DNA of 64,000 bases, taken from contig BPIC01000004.1 in assembly GCA_026003895.1 (NCBI GenBank), forward strand, positions 1-64,000. Reading direction: 5' to 3'. The position numbers and the translations under genes are program-made. The DNA is from Dehalococcoidia bacterium (GTDB lineage: Bacteria > Chloroflexota > Dehalococcoidia > SpSt-223). The notes beneath the pieces are model-generated. The model saw only the letters and a list, made by a program, of their open reading frames with translations, did not search any database and was not told the origin of the DNA. Of the stretch, positions 44,389 through 53,274 are shown piece after piece; the stretch's first letter is position 1, and every line of letters starts with the position of its first letter.

Positions 44389-45033
44389 CTAGTGCCCTCC
44401 CCCGCCAGGCCCATGTCGGGGCGTGCTTCCGGGCGGACACGACACGCTGGGGTTGAAATCCGCCAGTGCCCCGCTGGGGTTCTCGATGAACCAGAGGTGG
44501 AGGGCGTAATGCTCGTGCTCGACGCCGGGATGGGCCGGGAGCTTGGCGAAAGTCTGGCCGAAGAGGCGCGGCGGCTCGGACACGGCGTCGGCCGCAACCT
44601 CGTACTCGACGCCCAGCACGCGCCCCTGCGCGTCGAAGAGCAGCGCCTGCGGCCGATTGATGTCGATCGGGCCTCTGAGGAGCGTTTCGTTGGTCGCGTG
44701 GAATCCCATCGCTCCGCGCTCGGCGGGTTGACCCAAGGCTGCGGCATCAAGGCAGAACTCGTCTCGGACGTACCCTTCGCGCTCTGCCTGCTCCACCGTG
44801 TATGACCCGAAGCGTGCCCGGACGGGCTCCGCCTCGGGCGGTAGGTGGCCAGCAGGACTACCGGACGGTGCGTCGCCGCCAGGAGCGCCGGATGGTGTGT
44901 GGCGACCAGGGCCGTGCTGGCCGCCAACGCCGGTGAACATGATGATGACCACCAGCAGTACCAGGACCATGACCATGATTCCGGACACTTTCACCCAGCG
45001 TGGCGTGCCGGGATAGGGGGGCCGGTCAGCCAT
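44389..45033 (-). CDS. Membrane-anchored extracytoplasmic protein, unrecognised
   Basis: ATG 45033 has GAGGAGG at good spacing (MADRPPYPGTPRWVKV). One helix (VSGIMVMVLVLLVVIIMFTG) is followed by a His/Pro/Gly linker and a folded part: RARFGSYTVEQAEREGYVRD, EFCLDAAALGQPAERGAMGF, FDAQGRVLGVEYEVAADAVS and HEHYALHLWFIENPSGALAD. It ends in a His/Gly tail. The domain has alternating strands, typical of small beta-rich domains, but I do not recognise the family. Its 5' leader is duplicated before the ABC ATPase gene at 50337. Confidence 0.62.
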   Translation of the reverse strand: MADRPPYPGTPRWVKVSGIMVMVLVLLVVIIMFTGVGGQHGPGRHTPSGAPGGDAPSGSPAGHLPPEAEPVRARFGSYTVEQAEREGYVRDEFCLDAAALGQPAERGAMGFHATNETLLRGPIDINRPQALLFDAQGRVLGVEYEVAADAVSEPPRLFGQTFAKLPAHPGVEHEHYALHLWFIENPSGALADFNPSVSCPPGSTPRHGPGGGGH

Positions 45034-45078
45034 GTGCGTGTCCTCCTCTGTTTGATTCGAAGATCGGTGAAGCGTTGA
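45031..45078 (-). repeat. Shared 5' leader, copy 1
   Basis: About 45 bp upstream of the gene at 45033, containing its RBS, closely match 50335-50382 upstream of the ABC ATPase, allowing a few substitutions and one small indel. Both read TEEDTH/AEEDTH before MA in the gene frame. A duplicated leader suggests shared translational or transcriptional control. Confidence 0.6.
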
Positions 45079-45258
45079 CACAACATCAGGTGCATTTCTG
45101 CTCCTGGACTCGTAGACGCGCCCGGTCTTGGTGCTCACGATTGCTCGTCGACTAGTCGACTGAAGGAGTCGGAGAGATAGAAGACCGATCCAGTAGGACA
45201 GAGGTATTCGGCCCGAGGCGCGTTGAAGGTCACGCGGGCTGCGCCCGTTGGGGTCGCG

Positions 45259-45909
45259 TCACCTGGCGCTTGGGGCCTTGACTGCGTGCGCGTAGCGCAG
45301 CCACGGCGGCGCCTCGCCGGTGCGGATCTCGGCGAACGCGGCCTGGGCGGCCAATGGCTCGAGGTGGGGCACCTCGCGCGCCATGCGGTCGTAGCCGTGC
45401 AGGCGCGCGAGCAGGCGCCAGCCGAAACCATGGCGGGGTACCTGAGCCTCGGCGACGAGCAGCTTGCCGCCGGGCTGGAGCACACGCCGCATCTCGCGCA
45501 GCGCGGGCACCCGCAGATCTTCGGGCAGGTGGTGCAGCACCAGGCTGGACACCACCACGTCGAAGTGCTCGGCGGGGAAATCCAGCGATTCGGCCGTGCC
45601 GACCCGGAACTCGCAGTTCCTGGCATGGCCAGCCTTGCGGGTGGCGTAGGCGATCATCTCCCGAGATGGATCGATCCCGACGACCAGGCCTTCCGGGCCG
45701 ACCGCCCGGGCGAGCAGCCGCGCGAAGTAGCCGGTGCCGCAGCCGACATCCAGCACGCGGTGGCCGGGTCGCACGCCGGCGGCGGCGATCAATGCTTGAA
45801 AGGTGGTGCGCCGGCGGCCGAGGAAGAAGACCTCGACGAAGATGTCGTAGAGGCGCGGCGCACCGAGCGCGTGGCCACGCGTGGTGGCCGGATGCGACGA
45901 GTGTCCCAT
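45259..45909 (-). CDS. Class I SAM-dependent methyltransferase (UbiE/Methyltransf_11 type)
   Basis: ATG 45909 gives 216 residues. Motif I (HRVLDVGCGTGYFARLLARA), motif II (GLVVGIDPSREMIAYATRKA), post-II (FRVGTAESLDFPAEHFDVVV) and motif III (LHHLPEDLRVPALREMRRVL, QPGGKLLVAEAQ) are complete. The 25 residues at the start and a helical lid (FVEVFFLGRRRTTFQALIAA) resemble quinone or small-molecule C-methyltransferases. The substrate cannot be predicted. It stands alone between membrane-protein genes. Confidence 0.85.
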   Translation of the reverse strand: MGHSSHPATTRGHALGAPRLYDIFVEVFFLGRRRTTFQALIAAAGVRPGHRVLDVGCGTGYFARLLARAVGPEGLVVGIDPSREMIAYATRKAGHARNCEFRVGTAESLDFPAEHFDVVVSSLVLHHLPEDLRVPALREMRRVLQPGGKLLVAEAQVPRHGFGWRLLARLHGYDRMAREVPHLEPLAAQAAFAEIRTGEAPPWLRYAHAVKAPSAR

Positions 45910-45953
45910 GGCGAACTCCCGCGAAGCTCACTCCCCTGCCAGTTGACCCATGT

Positions 45954-46061
45954 CTACGCCGGCCCGCGAGACGGCAAGGCGCTCGGTTCTCGTCCGGGGG
46001 AACACCGATGCTCGCCGTTCTTGATCGCGCCGGTCTTGATGAAGATGAGTGGTGCGGCCAT
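45954..46061 (-). CDS. Possible 35-residue peptide
   Basis: ATG 46061 preceded by AGAAGGGAG opens MAAPLIFIKTGAIKNGEHRC and a short tail. Good RBS spacing is the only support. It lies between the methyltransferase and the Spy-like gene. Confidence 0.3.
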   Translation of the reverse strand: MAAPLIFIKTGAIKNGEHRCSPGREPSALPSRGPA

Positions 46062-46176
46062 GCCGACTCCCTTCTGTTTGGTCGCTTCGGCCCGGCAGCG
46101 GTGCGGGTCGCCTGGAGACATCACTGATCGGTCGGCGTCGCTTCCTTCGTGGGAGACAGCGTGTCTCGGCACCCGC

Positions 46177-46767
46177 CTACCGGTGCCTGCCGGCGCCGTG
46201 GCCCCCGCCGTGGGGCGCGGTCGTGTCGGCGTAGCCGCGCAGCCGGTCGTACCGCGCGACCTGCTCGGGCGTGAGGGCCGCCTTCGTCGCCAGGTGGGCG
46301 CGGAGGTGGACGGCCCGGAGCTGCCCCTCGGTGGCCGCGGTCTCGCTGGTGAGCCGCGCGACCTCCTCGGCCGTGGCCGCGCCGCCGGCGAACGCGCGGT
46401 CGAGCGCCGCCTCCCGCTCGACGAGTTGCTGGCCGAGCCGCCTGGCCTCGGCCTCCATCGCGGCGTACGTCTCCTCGGTCGCCCGCCTCTGCTCGGGCGT
46501 GAGCGCCAGCTCGGCCGCCAGATCGAGGACGTGCCGCGGGCCCGGGTAGGAGTTCAGCTCCGCCGCCAGCGCGTAGCTCGCGCCGCGGCCGGCGAGCAGG
46601 TCCGCGACGCGCTCGGGCGCCAGCGCCTTGATCGGGCGCTGCTCCAGCCCGGCGTAGGGCTGGGCCGGTTCCCTCGTGGCCGGCGCGGGCGCCGGCGCGC
46701 ACCCCGCCAGGAGGACGGTCACAGCCAGGAGCGCGGCGAGCCGCGTGAGGGTCATCTTCAAGCGCAT
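46177..46767 (-). CDS. Spy/CpxP-like periplasmic lipoprotein
   Basis: ATG 46767 (or MTL at 46755) gives a lipobox signal (LAALLAVTVLLAGC). The mature 175 residues are almost wholly helical, with LALTPEQRRATEETYAAMEA and KAALTPEQVARYDRLRGY, two LTxxQ-type motifs as in Spy/CpxP, and a His/Gly tail (HGGGHGAGRHR) that could bind metal. CpxP/Spy-like proteins act as chaperones or metal-stress sensors outside the membrane. With the two-component system at 50.6-52.2 kb it may form an envelope-stress unit. Confidence 0.75.
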   Translation of the reverse strand: MRLKMTLTRLAALLAVTVLLAGCAPAPAPATREPAQPYAGLEQRPIKALAPERVADLLAGRGASYALAAELNSYPGPRHVLDLAAELALTPEQRRATEETYAAMEAEARRLGQQLVEREAALDRAFAGGAATAEEVARLTSETAATEGQLRAVHLRAHLATKAALTPEQVARYDRLRGYADTTAPHGGGHGAGRHR

Positions 46768-46881
46768 CGTGTATTCTCCATTTCGCCCAGGCGCCGCTTC
46801 ACTTTCTCATCGCCGGCCGCGCGAGGTTCCTGGGCGGGACCACCACTCGGGTACACGGGCAGGGGTCAAACCCACTACCGC

Positions 46882-47019
46882 TTATCTATGCATCCCCGGG
46901 CCACCGAAGGGTCCGTGTATCCCCTGGAGCGCCTGGAGGACGCCCGGCCACCAGAGGAGGTAGGCGACGACGATGAGTGCCAGGGCGACACCGGCGATGA
47001 GGGCTCGTCTTCGGGCCAC
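46882..47019 (-). CDS. 45-residue single-helix membrane peptide
   Basis: GTG 47019 with GAAGGAG upstream encodes MARRRALIAGVALALIVVAY, LLWWPGVLQALQGIHG and a Gly/Pro/His end. It is one transmembrane helix with a basic start, immediately after the ABC permease gene (20 bp). It could be a small subunit or regulator of the exporter. Confidence 0.55.
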   Translation of the reverse strand: MARRRALIAGVALALIVVAYLLWWPGVLQALQGIHGPFGGPGMHR

Positions 47020-47039
47020 GGTCTTCTCCTTCGATCAGG

Positions 47040-49472
47040 TCAGGCGTAGGCGAGGGTCTCCCGGATGGTGAGGCGAGACGCGGCTCTGGCCGGGAACGCG
47101 CTGGCCGCGGCGCTCCCGAGCAGCGCGACCGCCAGCCACGCCAGCAGGGCGAGCGGCGACACGACGAGCGGCAGGGGTGCGCCGAAGATCGCGCCGCCCA
47201 CGAGCGTCCCCACGAGCGCGGACAACAGCACCGCGAGCGCCACCGCCGCCAGCCAGCTCAGGGCGCCGGTGAGGAGCGCCTCGGCCACGACGACCCAGAT
47301 CACCCTGGCCGGGGTGGCGCCGAGGGTCTGCATCACCCCGAACTCGCGGGTCCGCTCGACCACGCTCAGACTCATCGCCGACGCGAGGCTCAACGCCCCC
47401 ACGACGCCCAACACCACGCCAAGCCACTGCAGCCCGCCCTGCACGACCGCCATGTGGCCGCGCAGCACGGTAGTCAGCCAGTCCGCCTCGACGACGCCGG
47501 CGACGCCGATGCCCGCGGCGGCCAGCGCCCGCTCCAGCGCGCGCAGCACGGCCTTCCGGGCGGGCTGGTCGTGCTGTTCGGTGATGATGCGCACGGTCTG
47601 CGTCGTGCCGACGACCCGGCCCGTGGCCTGCGCGAAACCGGCGTCGCTCACGTACAGGCCGGCGGCTCCGCCGAACGGGACGCGGGAGCTGGCCATCAAC
47701 CCGACCACGCGCCACGCCGTGGTGCGCCCATCGATCGACAGCGAAACGGTGCCGCCCAGTGTGGTCCCGAGCCGCTCGAGCTCGCCCGGCGCGACCACGA
47801 TCGCGTCGACGTCGCCGGGCTCAAGCCAGCGGCCGGATTCCACCACCGGGCGGAAGCGCGACTCGGGTGCCAGCGCGTAGAGCCGCACCGTGCCGTGGCC
47901 GCCGTCCTTGTAGGTGCGCGCGACCGGCACCTCGCCCGGCCGGACCACCGCCACGGTGGCGAGCCCGACCGGCTCGACGTACGCCACGCCCGGCACGCCC
48001 CGCACGAGCCGGAGCAGAGCGTCGGTCGGCTGGGGCTGGCCCAGATTGAGCTCGAGGTCGTAGCCCAGCGTTGCGATGCCGCTGGCGAGCTGGCGCTCGG
48101 ATGCGGCCGCGACGTTGAGGCCACTCATGAACGTACCCCCACCCACCGCCAGCAGGACGAGGCTGAGGGCGAGCCGGCGGCGGCGTCGGACCGCGTGGCG
48201 CAGCGCCAGGACCAGCGACGGCCCGAGCACGCCCGCGATGCGCGCGGCCAGCGCCCCGGCCGACGCGGCGGAGCCGCCGGTCGGCGCCTCATACATCCCC
48301 ACGTCCGTGATCGCCTCGCGCACGGTCATCCGGCTCGCGCCGATGACCGGCGCGGCGGCGGCGAGCACGGGCGTGAACAGAGCCGCCAGCGCCACCACGG
48401 CGTACACCCACCACGGCACCGCCCGGCTCGCCAGCTCGACGTTCGAGAGGCCGGCGTCGACGGCGGCGAGGGCCTGGCCGGCGACCACGCCCGGCACGAC
48501 GGCCAGCGCGACGGCACCGGCGCCCAGCGCCAGCACCATCGCCCCGTACATGAGGGCGATCTGGATCGGCTGCCCGCCGATCGCCTTCATGGCGCCGATC
48601 TGGCGGACGTGCCGGGCGAGCATCGCCGAGATCATCGTGCCGACCAGCAGGCCGCTGAGACCCAGCGCCAGCAGGCCGAAGAGCAGGAGCACGAGCGCGA
48701 GCGCATTCATGAGGCCCTGGTGGGGGTGCTGGCCGGGCGGCGGGATGCGGATCTCCTCGACGGCCACGCCTTCCTGAGCCAGCCACGCGCTCAGCTCCTG
48801 GGCCTGACGCTCGATCGCGGCCGCGTCGAGCGGGCCGTCCCCGAACGCGATCTTGAGCAGGTCGAGGTCGGCCGGCAGGCCGAGCCAGGAGAGCGTGGCC
48901 GGCGTGACGTACCCGAGGGCGGTCTGTTCCTGCCAGGCCGGCGCGACACCGCCGTCGAAGACGACCCCGGCGATCTCGACGGCTCGCAACTGGCCACCCT
49001 GGGGAGCGACCAGCATCGCCGCGCCGACGCGTGTGCTTAGCAGCGCCGACGACGTGCGCTCGAGCAGCATGGCGCCCGTCGTCGGCGGCCACGCGCCCTC
49101 GATGGGGGTGACGGTCTCGATACGCATGGCATCGAAGTCCTCGACCACGAACAGCCTGAGGGGGAGCCATGTGTCGGGGGAGACCTCGACACGGCCGAAG
49201 ACCATCCCGCGTCGCTCGGCATCGGCGACACCGGGGCGACGACGCACCGCCTCCAACAGCGACGGGTCGACGCCCCGGTCCAGCACCAGCGTCGCCGACG
49301 CGGGGCTCGAGCCGAGGAAGCTGCGCGGCATCTCGCGCGCCAGGATCCCGTAGGCGCTCAGGACAGCCCCCACCGCGGTCAGGCTGACCGCCATGGCGGC
49401 AACCAGCACCGTCATGCGGCCCCGGGCCAACCAGAGGTCGCGCAGGACCTTGCGCCGGGCGACCCTACCCAT
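47040..49472 (-). CDS. ABC exporter permease, FtsX/MacB type
   Basis: ATG 49472 overlaps the ATPase stop by 8 bp. The 810-residue protein has an N-terminal helix (MTVLVAAMAVSLTAVGAVLS), a large extracytoplasmic domain, three helices (ALALVLLLFGLLALGLSGLL and others), then a second repeat of the same layout with VVERTREFGVMQTLGATPAR, the FtsX signature, and final helices. Two FtsX units in one chain with ATPase encoded separately is the LolCDE/MacB-like or peptide exporter arrangement. It likely expels or extracts a lipid-linked or peptide molecule. No substrate-specific motif. Confidence 0.85.
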   Translation of the reverse strand: MGRVARRKVLRDLWLARGRMTVLVAAMAVSLTAVGAVLSAYGILAREMPRSFLGSSPASATLVLDRGVDPSLLEAVRRRPGVADAERRGMVFGRVEVSPDTWLPLRLFVVEDFDAMRIETVTPIEGAWPPTTGAMLLERTSSALLSTRVGAAMLVAPQGGQLRAVEIAGVVFDGGVAPAWQEQTALGYVTPATLSWLGLPADLDLLKIAFGDGPLDAAAIERQAQELSAWLAQEGVAVEEIRIPPPGQHPHQGLMNALALVLLLFGLLALGLSGLLVGTMISAMLARHVRQIGAMKAIGGQPIQIALMYGAMVLALGAGAVALAVVPGVVAGQALAAVDAGLSNVELASRAVPWWVYAVVALAALFTPVLAAAAPVIGASRMTVREAITDVGMYEAPTGGSAASAGALAARIAGVLGPSLVLALRHAVRRRRRLALSLVLLAVGGGTFMSGLNVAAASERQLASGIATLGYDLELNLGQPQPTDALLRLVRGVPGVAYVEPVGLATVAVVRPGEVPVARTYKDGGHGTVRLYALAPESRFRPVVESGRWLEPGDVDAIVVAPGELERLGTTLGGTVSLSIDGRTTAWRVVGLMASSRVPFGGAAGLYVSDAGFAQATGRVVGTTQTVRIITEQHDQPARKAVLRALERALAAAGIGVAGVVEADWLTTVLRGHMAVVQGGLQWLGVVLGVVGALSLASAMSLSVVERTREFGVMQTLGATPARVIWVVVAEALLTGALSWLAAVALAVLLSALVGTLVGGAIFGAPLPLVVSPLALLAWLAVALLGSAAASAFPARAASRLTIRETLAYA

Positions 49473-50337
49473 GGCTCCCTCCCGCGGCGGACCACGCGGC
49501 GGCCGGCCCTGTCTGCTTCTGCGGGGGCCGGTCGGCCCTCTCGCTGACTCCACCGATCCGGCCGTCGACCAGGGTCACGACCTGGTCGGCGTAGTGGCTC
49601 ACGTCGCGTTCGTGGGTGACCATGAGCACGGTCTTGCCGTCCGCCGCGAGCCCGCCGAACAGCTCCAGGACCGCCTCCGCGTTGTGCGAGTCGAGGTTGC
49701 CGGTCGGCTCGTCGGCCACGACGATCGGCGGGTCGTTGGCCAGCGTCCGCGCGATCGCCGCGCGCTGCTGCTCGCCCCCCGAGAGCGCCGACGGCAGCTT
49801 GTCGGCCTGCGCGCGGACGCCGACGCGATCGAGAAGCTCCAGCGCGCGGGGCAGGCGGTCGCCGACCGTGTACGTGCCACAGAACTCCATCGGCAGCACC
49901 ACGTTCTCCGCGATCGTGAGGCCGGGCAGGAGCTGGAAGAACTGGAAGACCACCCCGACGTTGCGGCCCCGCCACAGCGCGAGCTGGCGCTGGCTGAGCA
50001 CGTCGACGCGCGTCCCGGCCACGTTGACCTCGCCGGACGTGGGCCGGTCGATGCCGGTGATGACGTTCGCGAGGGTCGACTTGCCGCTCCCCGAGCGGCC
50101 GACGATGGCGACGAACACGCCGGCGGGGACGCTCAGGTCCACGTCCCGGAGCGCCGTGAACGGGCCACTCCCCGTGTCGTAGCTCTTCGTGACCCTGCGG
50201 AGGCGGATCAGGGGCTCGCACGGCGCGCCGTCGGCGCCGCCGTCTCGGAGTGTGCTCGGACAGATGGTGGTCGATTCGCGGTCGGGCCCCCGGCCGGCGT
50301 CGTTGCTGGGGCCGGGGGAGAGGGGCAGGCCAGCCAT
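49465..50337 (-). CDS. ABC transporter ATPase (LolD/MacB type)
   Basis: ATG 50337 with GAGGAGG gives 290 residues. The core holds RLRRVTKSYDTGSGPFTALR, Walker A (VAIVGRSGSGKSTLANVITG), the Q-loop (VGVVFQFFQLLPGLTIAENV), signature (SALSGGEQQRAAIARTLAND), Walker B (PPIVVADEPTGNLDSHNAEA) and the H-loop (TVLMVTHERDVSHYADQVVT). A 45-residue N-terminal extension is variable and unusual. It pairs with the FtsX-type permease just downstream. Shares a duplicated leader with the gene at 45033. Confidence 0.9.
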   Translation of the reverse strand: MAGLPLSPGPSNDAGRGPDRESTTICPSTLRDGGADGAPCEPLIRLRRVTKSYDTGSGPFTALRDVDLSVPAGVFVAIVGRSGSGKSTLANVITGIDRPTSGEVNVAGTRVDVLSQRQLALWRGRNVGVVFQFFQLLPGLTIAENVVLPMEFCGTYTVGDRLPRALELLDRVGVRAQADKLPSALSGGEQQRAAIARTLANDPPIVVADEPTGNLDSHNAEAVLELFGGLAADGKTVLMVTHERDVSHYADQVVTLVDGRIGGVSERADRPPQKQTGPAAAWSAAGGSHG

Positions 50338-50382
50338 GTGCGTGTCCTCCTCTGCCTGATGCGAAGTCGGTGAAGGCTTGGC
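50335..50382 (-). repeat. Shared 5' leader, copy 2
   Basis: Counterpart of 45031-45078: the sequence around and upstream of the ATPase start, including the GAGGAGG RBS, is nearly the same as that before the gene at 45033. Confidence 0.6.
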
Positions 50383-50567
50383 AGGTGCCGAGGGGCTCAT
50401 GGACGAGGACCAAGAGCCTGGCTTCCGTAGTGCCCCGCGTCGACGCCCTCATCTCAAGCATATGGAGCAGCAGTCCGCGGGACATGACCCGTAGAAGGCG
50501 GAGGAGAGAGGAAAGGGGCTATTTTCGCGAGACGGTTCGCGGGACCAGAGGGAGTGAGGGGAGGATG

Positions 50568-51227
50568 CTAGCCACGCCGCCTGGGGCGGGGCAGCCAGCC
50601 GCGGGCGACGCCGTAGGCGGCCGCCTGGTGTCGGTTGCGGAGGTGGAGCTTGGACAGGATGCTCTTCATGTGGTTCTTGACCGTGTGCTCGCTGACCACC
50701 AGACGCTCGGCGACCTCGGCGTTGGAGAGGCGCGCCGCCACCAGCTCCAGCACCTCCAGCTCTCGGGCAGTGAGCTCTTCCTCCGGCCAGAAGGGCTCGG
50801 GTTGGCCCCGAAGCTCTTCCAGGATCCGGGCAGCCATCCGACGCGAGATCGCGGCCTCGCCCCGCGCCAGGCGCCGGAGCTGCTCCACGAGCTCAGGGGA
50901 CCGCACGTTCTTCACCAGGTAGCCTTGCGCCCCCGCCTTGATGGCCTCGAAGAGGGTCTGACTGTCGTCATGCACCGTCAGCATCACCACGGTGACGCTG
51001 GGCATTTCCGTCTTCAGCCGCCGGGTCGCGCTAACGCCGTCCTCCCCCGGGAGGTCAATGTCCATCAGCACGAGGTCGGGCTCGACCGCTCGGGCCTGGT
51101 CCAGGGCGCTCTCGGCGTCCTCGGCCTCGCCGACGACGGTGAAGTCATCCCGGTAGGAGAGGAGCGCAATGAGCCCCTCGCGAAAGAGCGCGTGGTCGTC
51201 AACCAGGAGGAGTCGCCAGGGCGGCAT
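50568..51227 (-). CDS. NarL/LuxR-family response regulator
   Basis: ATG 51227 gives 219 residues: a receiver domain (WRLLLVDDHALFREGLIALL with the acidic pair, VEPDLVLMDIDLPGEDGVSA with the phosphorylated Asp, VVMLTVHDDSQTLFEAIKAG, with the Lys in QGYLVKNV) and a LuxR helix-turn-helix (LTARELEVLELVAARLSNAE, VAERLVVSEHTVKNHMKSIL). It overlaps the histidine kinase gene by 29 bp. Targets probably include the ABC exporter and Spy-like genes beside it, by position. Confidence 0.9.
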   Translation of the reverse strand: MPPWRLLLVDDHALFREGLIALLSYRDDFTVVGEAEDAESALDQARAVEPDLVLMDIDLPGEDGVSATRRLKTEMPSVTVVMLTVHDDSQTLFEAIKAGAQGYLVKNVRSPELVEQLRRLARGEAAISRRMAARILEELRGQPEPFWPEEELTARELEVLELVAARLSNAEVAERLVVSEHTVKNHMKSILSKLHLRNRHQAAAYGVARGWLPRPRRRG

Positions 51228-52170
51228 GCCGCTCCTCCCTTGTCGTTCGTGGAATGGGGATGGTGGCCGTCACCTGTGTACCCGAACCGGGCTGGCTATG
51301 CACCTGGAACGTGCCGCCGAGGGCCTCGACCCGCTCCCGCATACTCGTCAGGCCCAGGGGCCGCGCCTTGCCGTTCCCCTGGCTGCCAGGGACAAAACCC
51401 CGGCCATCGTCGGCAATGACGACCCTGAGCTGATCCGGCCCGTCGGCTGTGAGGCTGACCGTGGCCTCCCGTGCCCCGGCGTGCTTGCGAACGTTGGTCA
51501 GGGCCTCCTGGATGAGCCTGAAGAGCTGGAGCGCCGCGAGGGGTGGGAGCTGGTCGGCCGCGTCATCCGTTCGGAGGCTCGTGGGAATCTGGTGCTGCTC
51601 TTCAAACTGGTCCACGTAATCCTGGAGTGCGCGGACCAGCCCTCGTTCCGTCAGGTTGGTGCGGAGCCCTGTAATGGACTCCCCGATATCCTCGTAGAGT
51701 TCGTCGGCCACCCCGTGTAATCGCTCGAGCTCTGCTTCCGCCTCCTGTGGTCGGTCAGCCTCCACCAGCTCCTTGATGGTGTCCAGGCGCAGGAGCAGCT
51801 GCGCGACGAGCTGGGCCACACCATCGTGGAGCTCCCGGCTCAGCCGCTCCCGTTCCTGCATCACGGCGTTCATGGTCAGGATGTCCTGCTCTCGGGCCGA
51901 TGCCTCGGCCTGGAGCCTCCGGAGGACCCTGAACAGCGTCTCTACAAACATGTAGGCCAGCACCAGGGCCAGGAATGTCACGAGCGATGTCACGAGCAGG
52001 GTTTCTGCAAGGCTGCCCACCGTGTGCCCCAGCGGGCTGTGGCCCAGCGTGACCGTAACGGTCAGCAGGCTGTGGCCCGCCGCGACTGTCACGGGCGGGA
52101 TGACGACCATGAGCCATTTGAACAGGAGCAATCTGCGGTGCGTCATGACAGGACGATGCGTCTGAACCAC
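51199..52170 (-). CDS. Sensor histidine kinase (NarX/DesK, HisKA_3 type)
   Basis: GTG 52170 with GGAGGG upstream gives 323 residues. Two membrane helices (LFKWLMVVIPPVTVAAGHSL, LVTSLVTFLALVLAYMFVET) enclose a short exposed loop; then the dimerisation helix with ERLSRELHDGVAQLVAQLLL (phospho-His), LFRLIQEALTNVRKHAGARE (N box), VVIADDGRGFVPGSQGNGKA (G1) and LGLTSMRERVEALGGTFQVH (G2). There is no PAS or GAF domain. The small loop suggests sensing of membrane state or a partner protein such as the Spy-like lipoprotein. Confidence 0.9.
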   Translation of the reverse strand: MVQTHRPVMTHRRLLLFKWLMVVIPPVTVAAGHSLLTVTVTLGHSPLGHTVGSLAETLLVTSLVTFLALVLAYMFVETLFRVLRRLQAEASAREQDILTMNAVMQERERLSRELHDGVAQLVAQLLLRLDTIKELVEADRPQEAEAELERLHGVADELYEDIGESITGLRTNLTERGLVRALQDYVDQFEEQHQIPTSLRTDDAADQLPPLAALQLFRLIQEALTNVRKHAGAREATVSLTADGPDQLRVVIADDGRGFVPGSQGNGKARPLGLTSMRERVEALGGTFQVHSQPGSGTQVTATIPIPRTTREERHAALATPPG

Positions 52171-52548
52171 GACGTCCCTCCAGCCAGGTCGGGTTGCATC
52201 CTAGGTCAGCTATGACCATGTCCCCCGTCCGGGGTTCGCCAAGGTCACCGTGGGACAGTTTACCAGACAACATGCCGGTACAAAACGCGAAGTGTCTCTT
52301 GATCGGCGTCATGTATACTAAACTCACGGCGGGTCCGCACGCGCTGCCGCGCTGCGGTCGCAGGCGTTCCCCCAGAACCTAGTCGGCTCGATGGCCAACA
52401 CGCGGGAGGTCGTGGCGCAGCTCGCAGAGCCCGCCGCTCCAATCAGGGTTAGACGGAGCCTGCTCGAAACCGCAGGGACTCCTGCACCTGCGTCGACGAT
52501 ACCGACTGCTGCCCAGCGCTTGACGAACCGCCGGATGCAGAGGGGCTG
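52171..52548. other. Intergenic region between divergent kinase and TetR genes
   Basis: No gene is supported. It should hold the promoters of both the two-component operon (minus) and the TetR gene (plus). I see no clear dyad operator; a GTATACTAAA block lies near 52313. Confidence 0.4.
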
Positions 52549-53121
52549 ATGCCGAGGCTGTGGAATGAGACGATCGAGGCGCACCGCCGCGCGGTGCACG
52601 ACGCGATCCTGGACAGCACTGCGGGGCTGGTGGCCGAGCACGGGCTGCCGTCGGTGACCATGTCGCAGATCGCCGAGGAGACAGGCATCGGGCGCGCGAC
52701 GCTGTACAAGTACTTCCCAGACGTCGAAGCGATCCTGGTCGCCTGGCACGACCGTCAGGTCACCGGCCACCTCCAACAGCTCGCCGCAGTCCGGGACCGA
52801 GCCGGCGACGCTGGTGAGCGGCTCGAAGCTGTGCTCGAGGCCTACGCGCTCATGACGTATGAACGACCTCACGGCACCGAACTGGCGGCACTCGTGCATC
52901 GAGGTGAGCACGTCGCCCGAGCGCGGCAGCAGCTCATCGGCCTGATCCGGGATCTGCTGACCGAGGCGGTGGAGACCGGGGACGTCCGCAACGATGTCGC
53001 GCCCGACGAGCTCGCGAGCTACTGCCTCCACGCCCTCGCAGCAGCCGGCAGCCTGCCGTCCGAGGCCGCGGTCTGCCGGCTCGTCACGGTCATCCTGGAC
53101 GGCTTGCGTCCCCCGCGTTGA
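52549..53121 (+). CDS. TetR-family transcriptional regulator
   Basis: ATG 52549 with GAGGGG upstream gives 190 residues. The helix-turn-helix reads AVHDAILDSTAGLVAEHGLP, SVTMSQIAEETGIGRATLYK and YFPDVEAILVAWHD, a typical TetR N-terminus; the C-terminal helical domain (ERLEAVLEAYALMTYERPHG, IRDLLTEAVETGDVRNDVAP) binds an unknown ligand. It stands at the right end of the cargo block, next to the inverted iterons. Targets unknown. Confidence 0.88.
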   Translation: MPRLWNETIEAHRRAVHDAILDSTAGLVAEHGLPSVTMSQIAEETGIGRATLYKYFPDVEAILVAWHDRQVTGHLQQLAAVRDRAGDAGERLEAVLEAYALMTYERPHGTELAALVHRGEHVARARQQLIGLIRDLLTEAVETGDVRNDVAPDELASYCLHALAAAGSLPSEAAVCRLVTVILDGLRPPR

Positions 53122-53130
53122 CTCGTTCTG

Positions 53131-53274
53131 ATGCCGCTGGAGCCGGAAGTCCTCCTCCACGCTTCGCTCGTTGCGCCTGAGCTGCGCATCGCCGTGCAAC
53201 GCGGTGGAACCCGCATTCTCGATGACACGCTCGTGCCGATGGACGTCATGGCCGGCGTCGCTGGCACAGTATGA
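53131..53274 (+). CDS. Possible 47-residue protein fragment
   Basis: ATG 53131 opens MPLEPEVLLHASLVAPELRI, AVQRGGTRILDDTLVPMDV and a short end. The composition looks protein-like, and it follows TetR by 9 bp, but there is no RBS and no known motif. It may be a remnant. Confidence 0.3.
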   Translation: MPLEPEVLLHASLVAPELRIAVQRGGTRILDDTLVPMDVMAGVAGTV

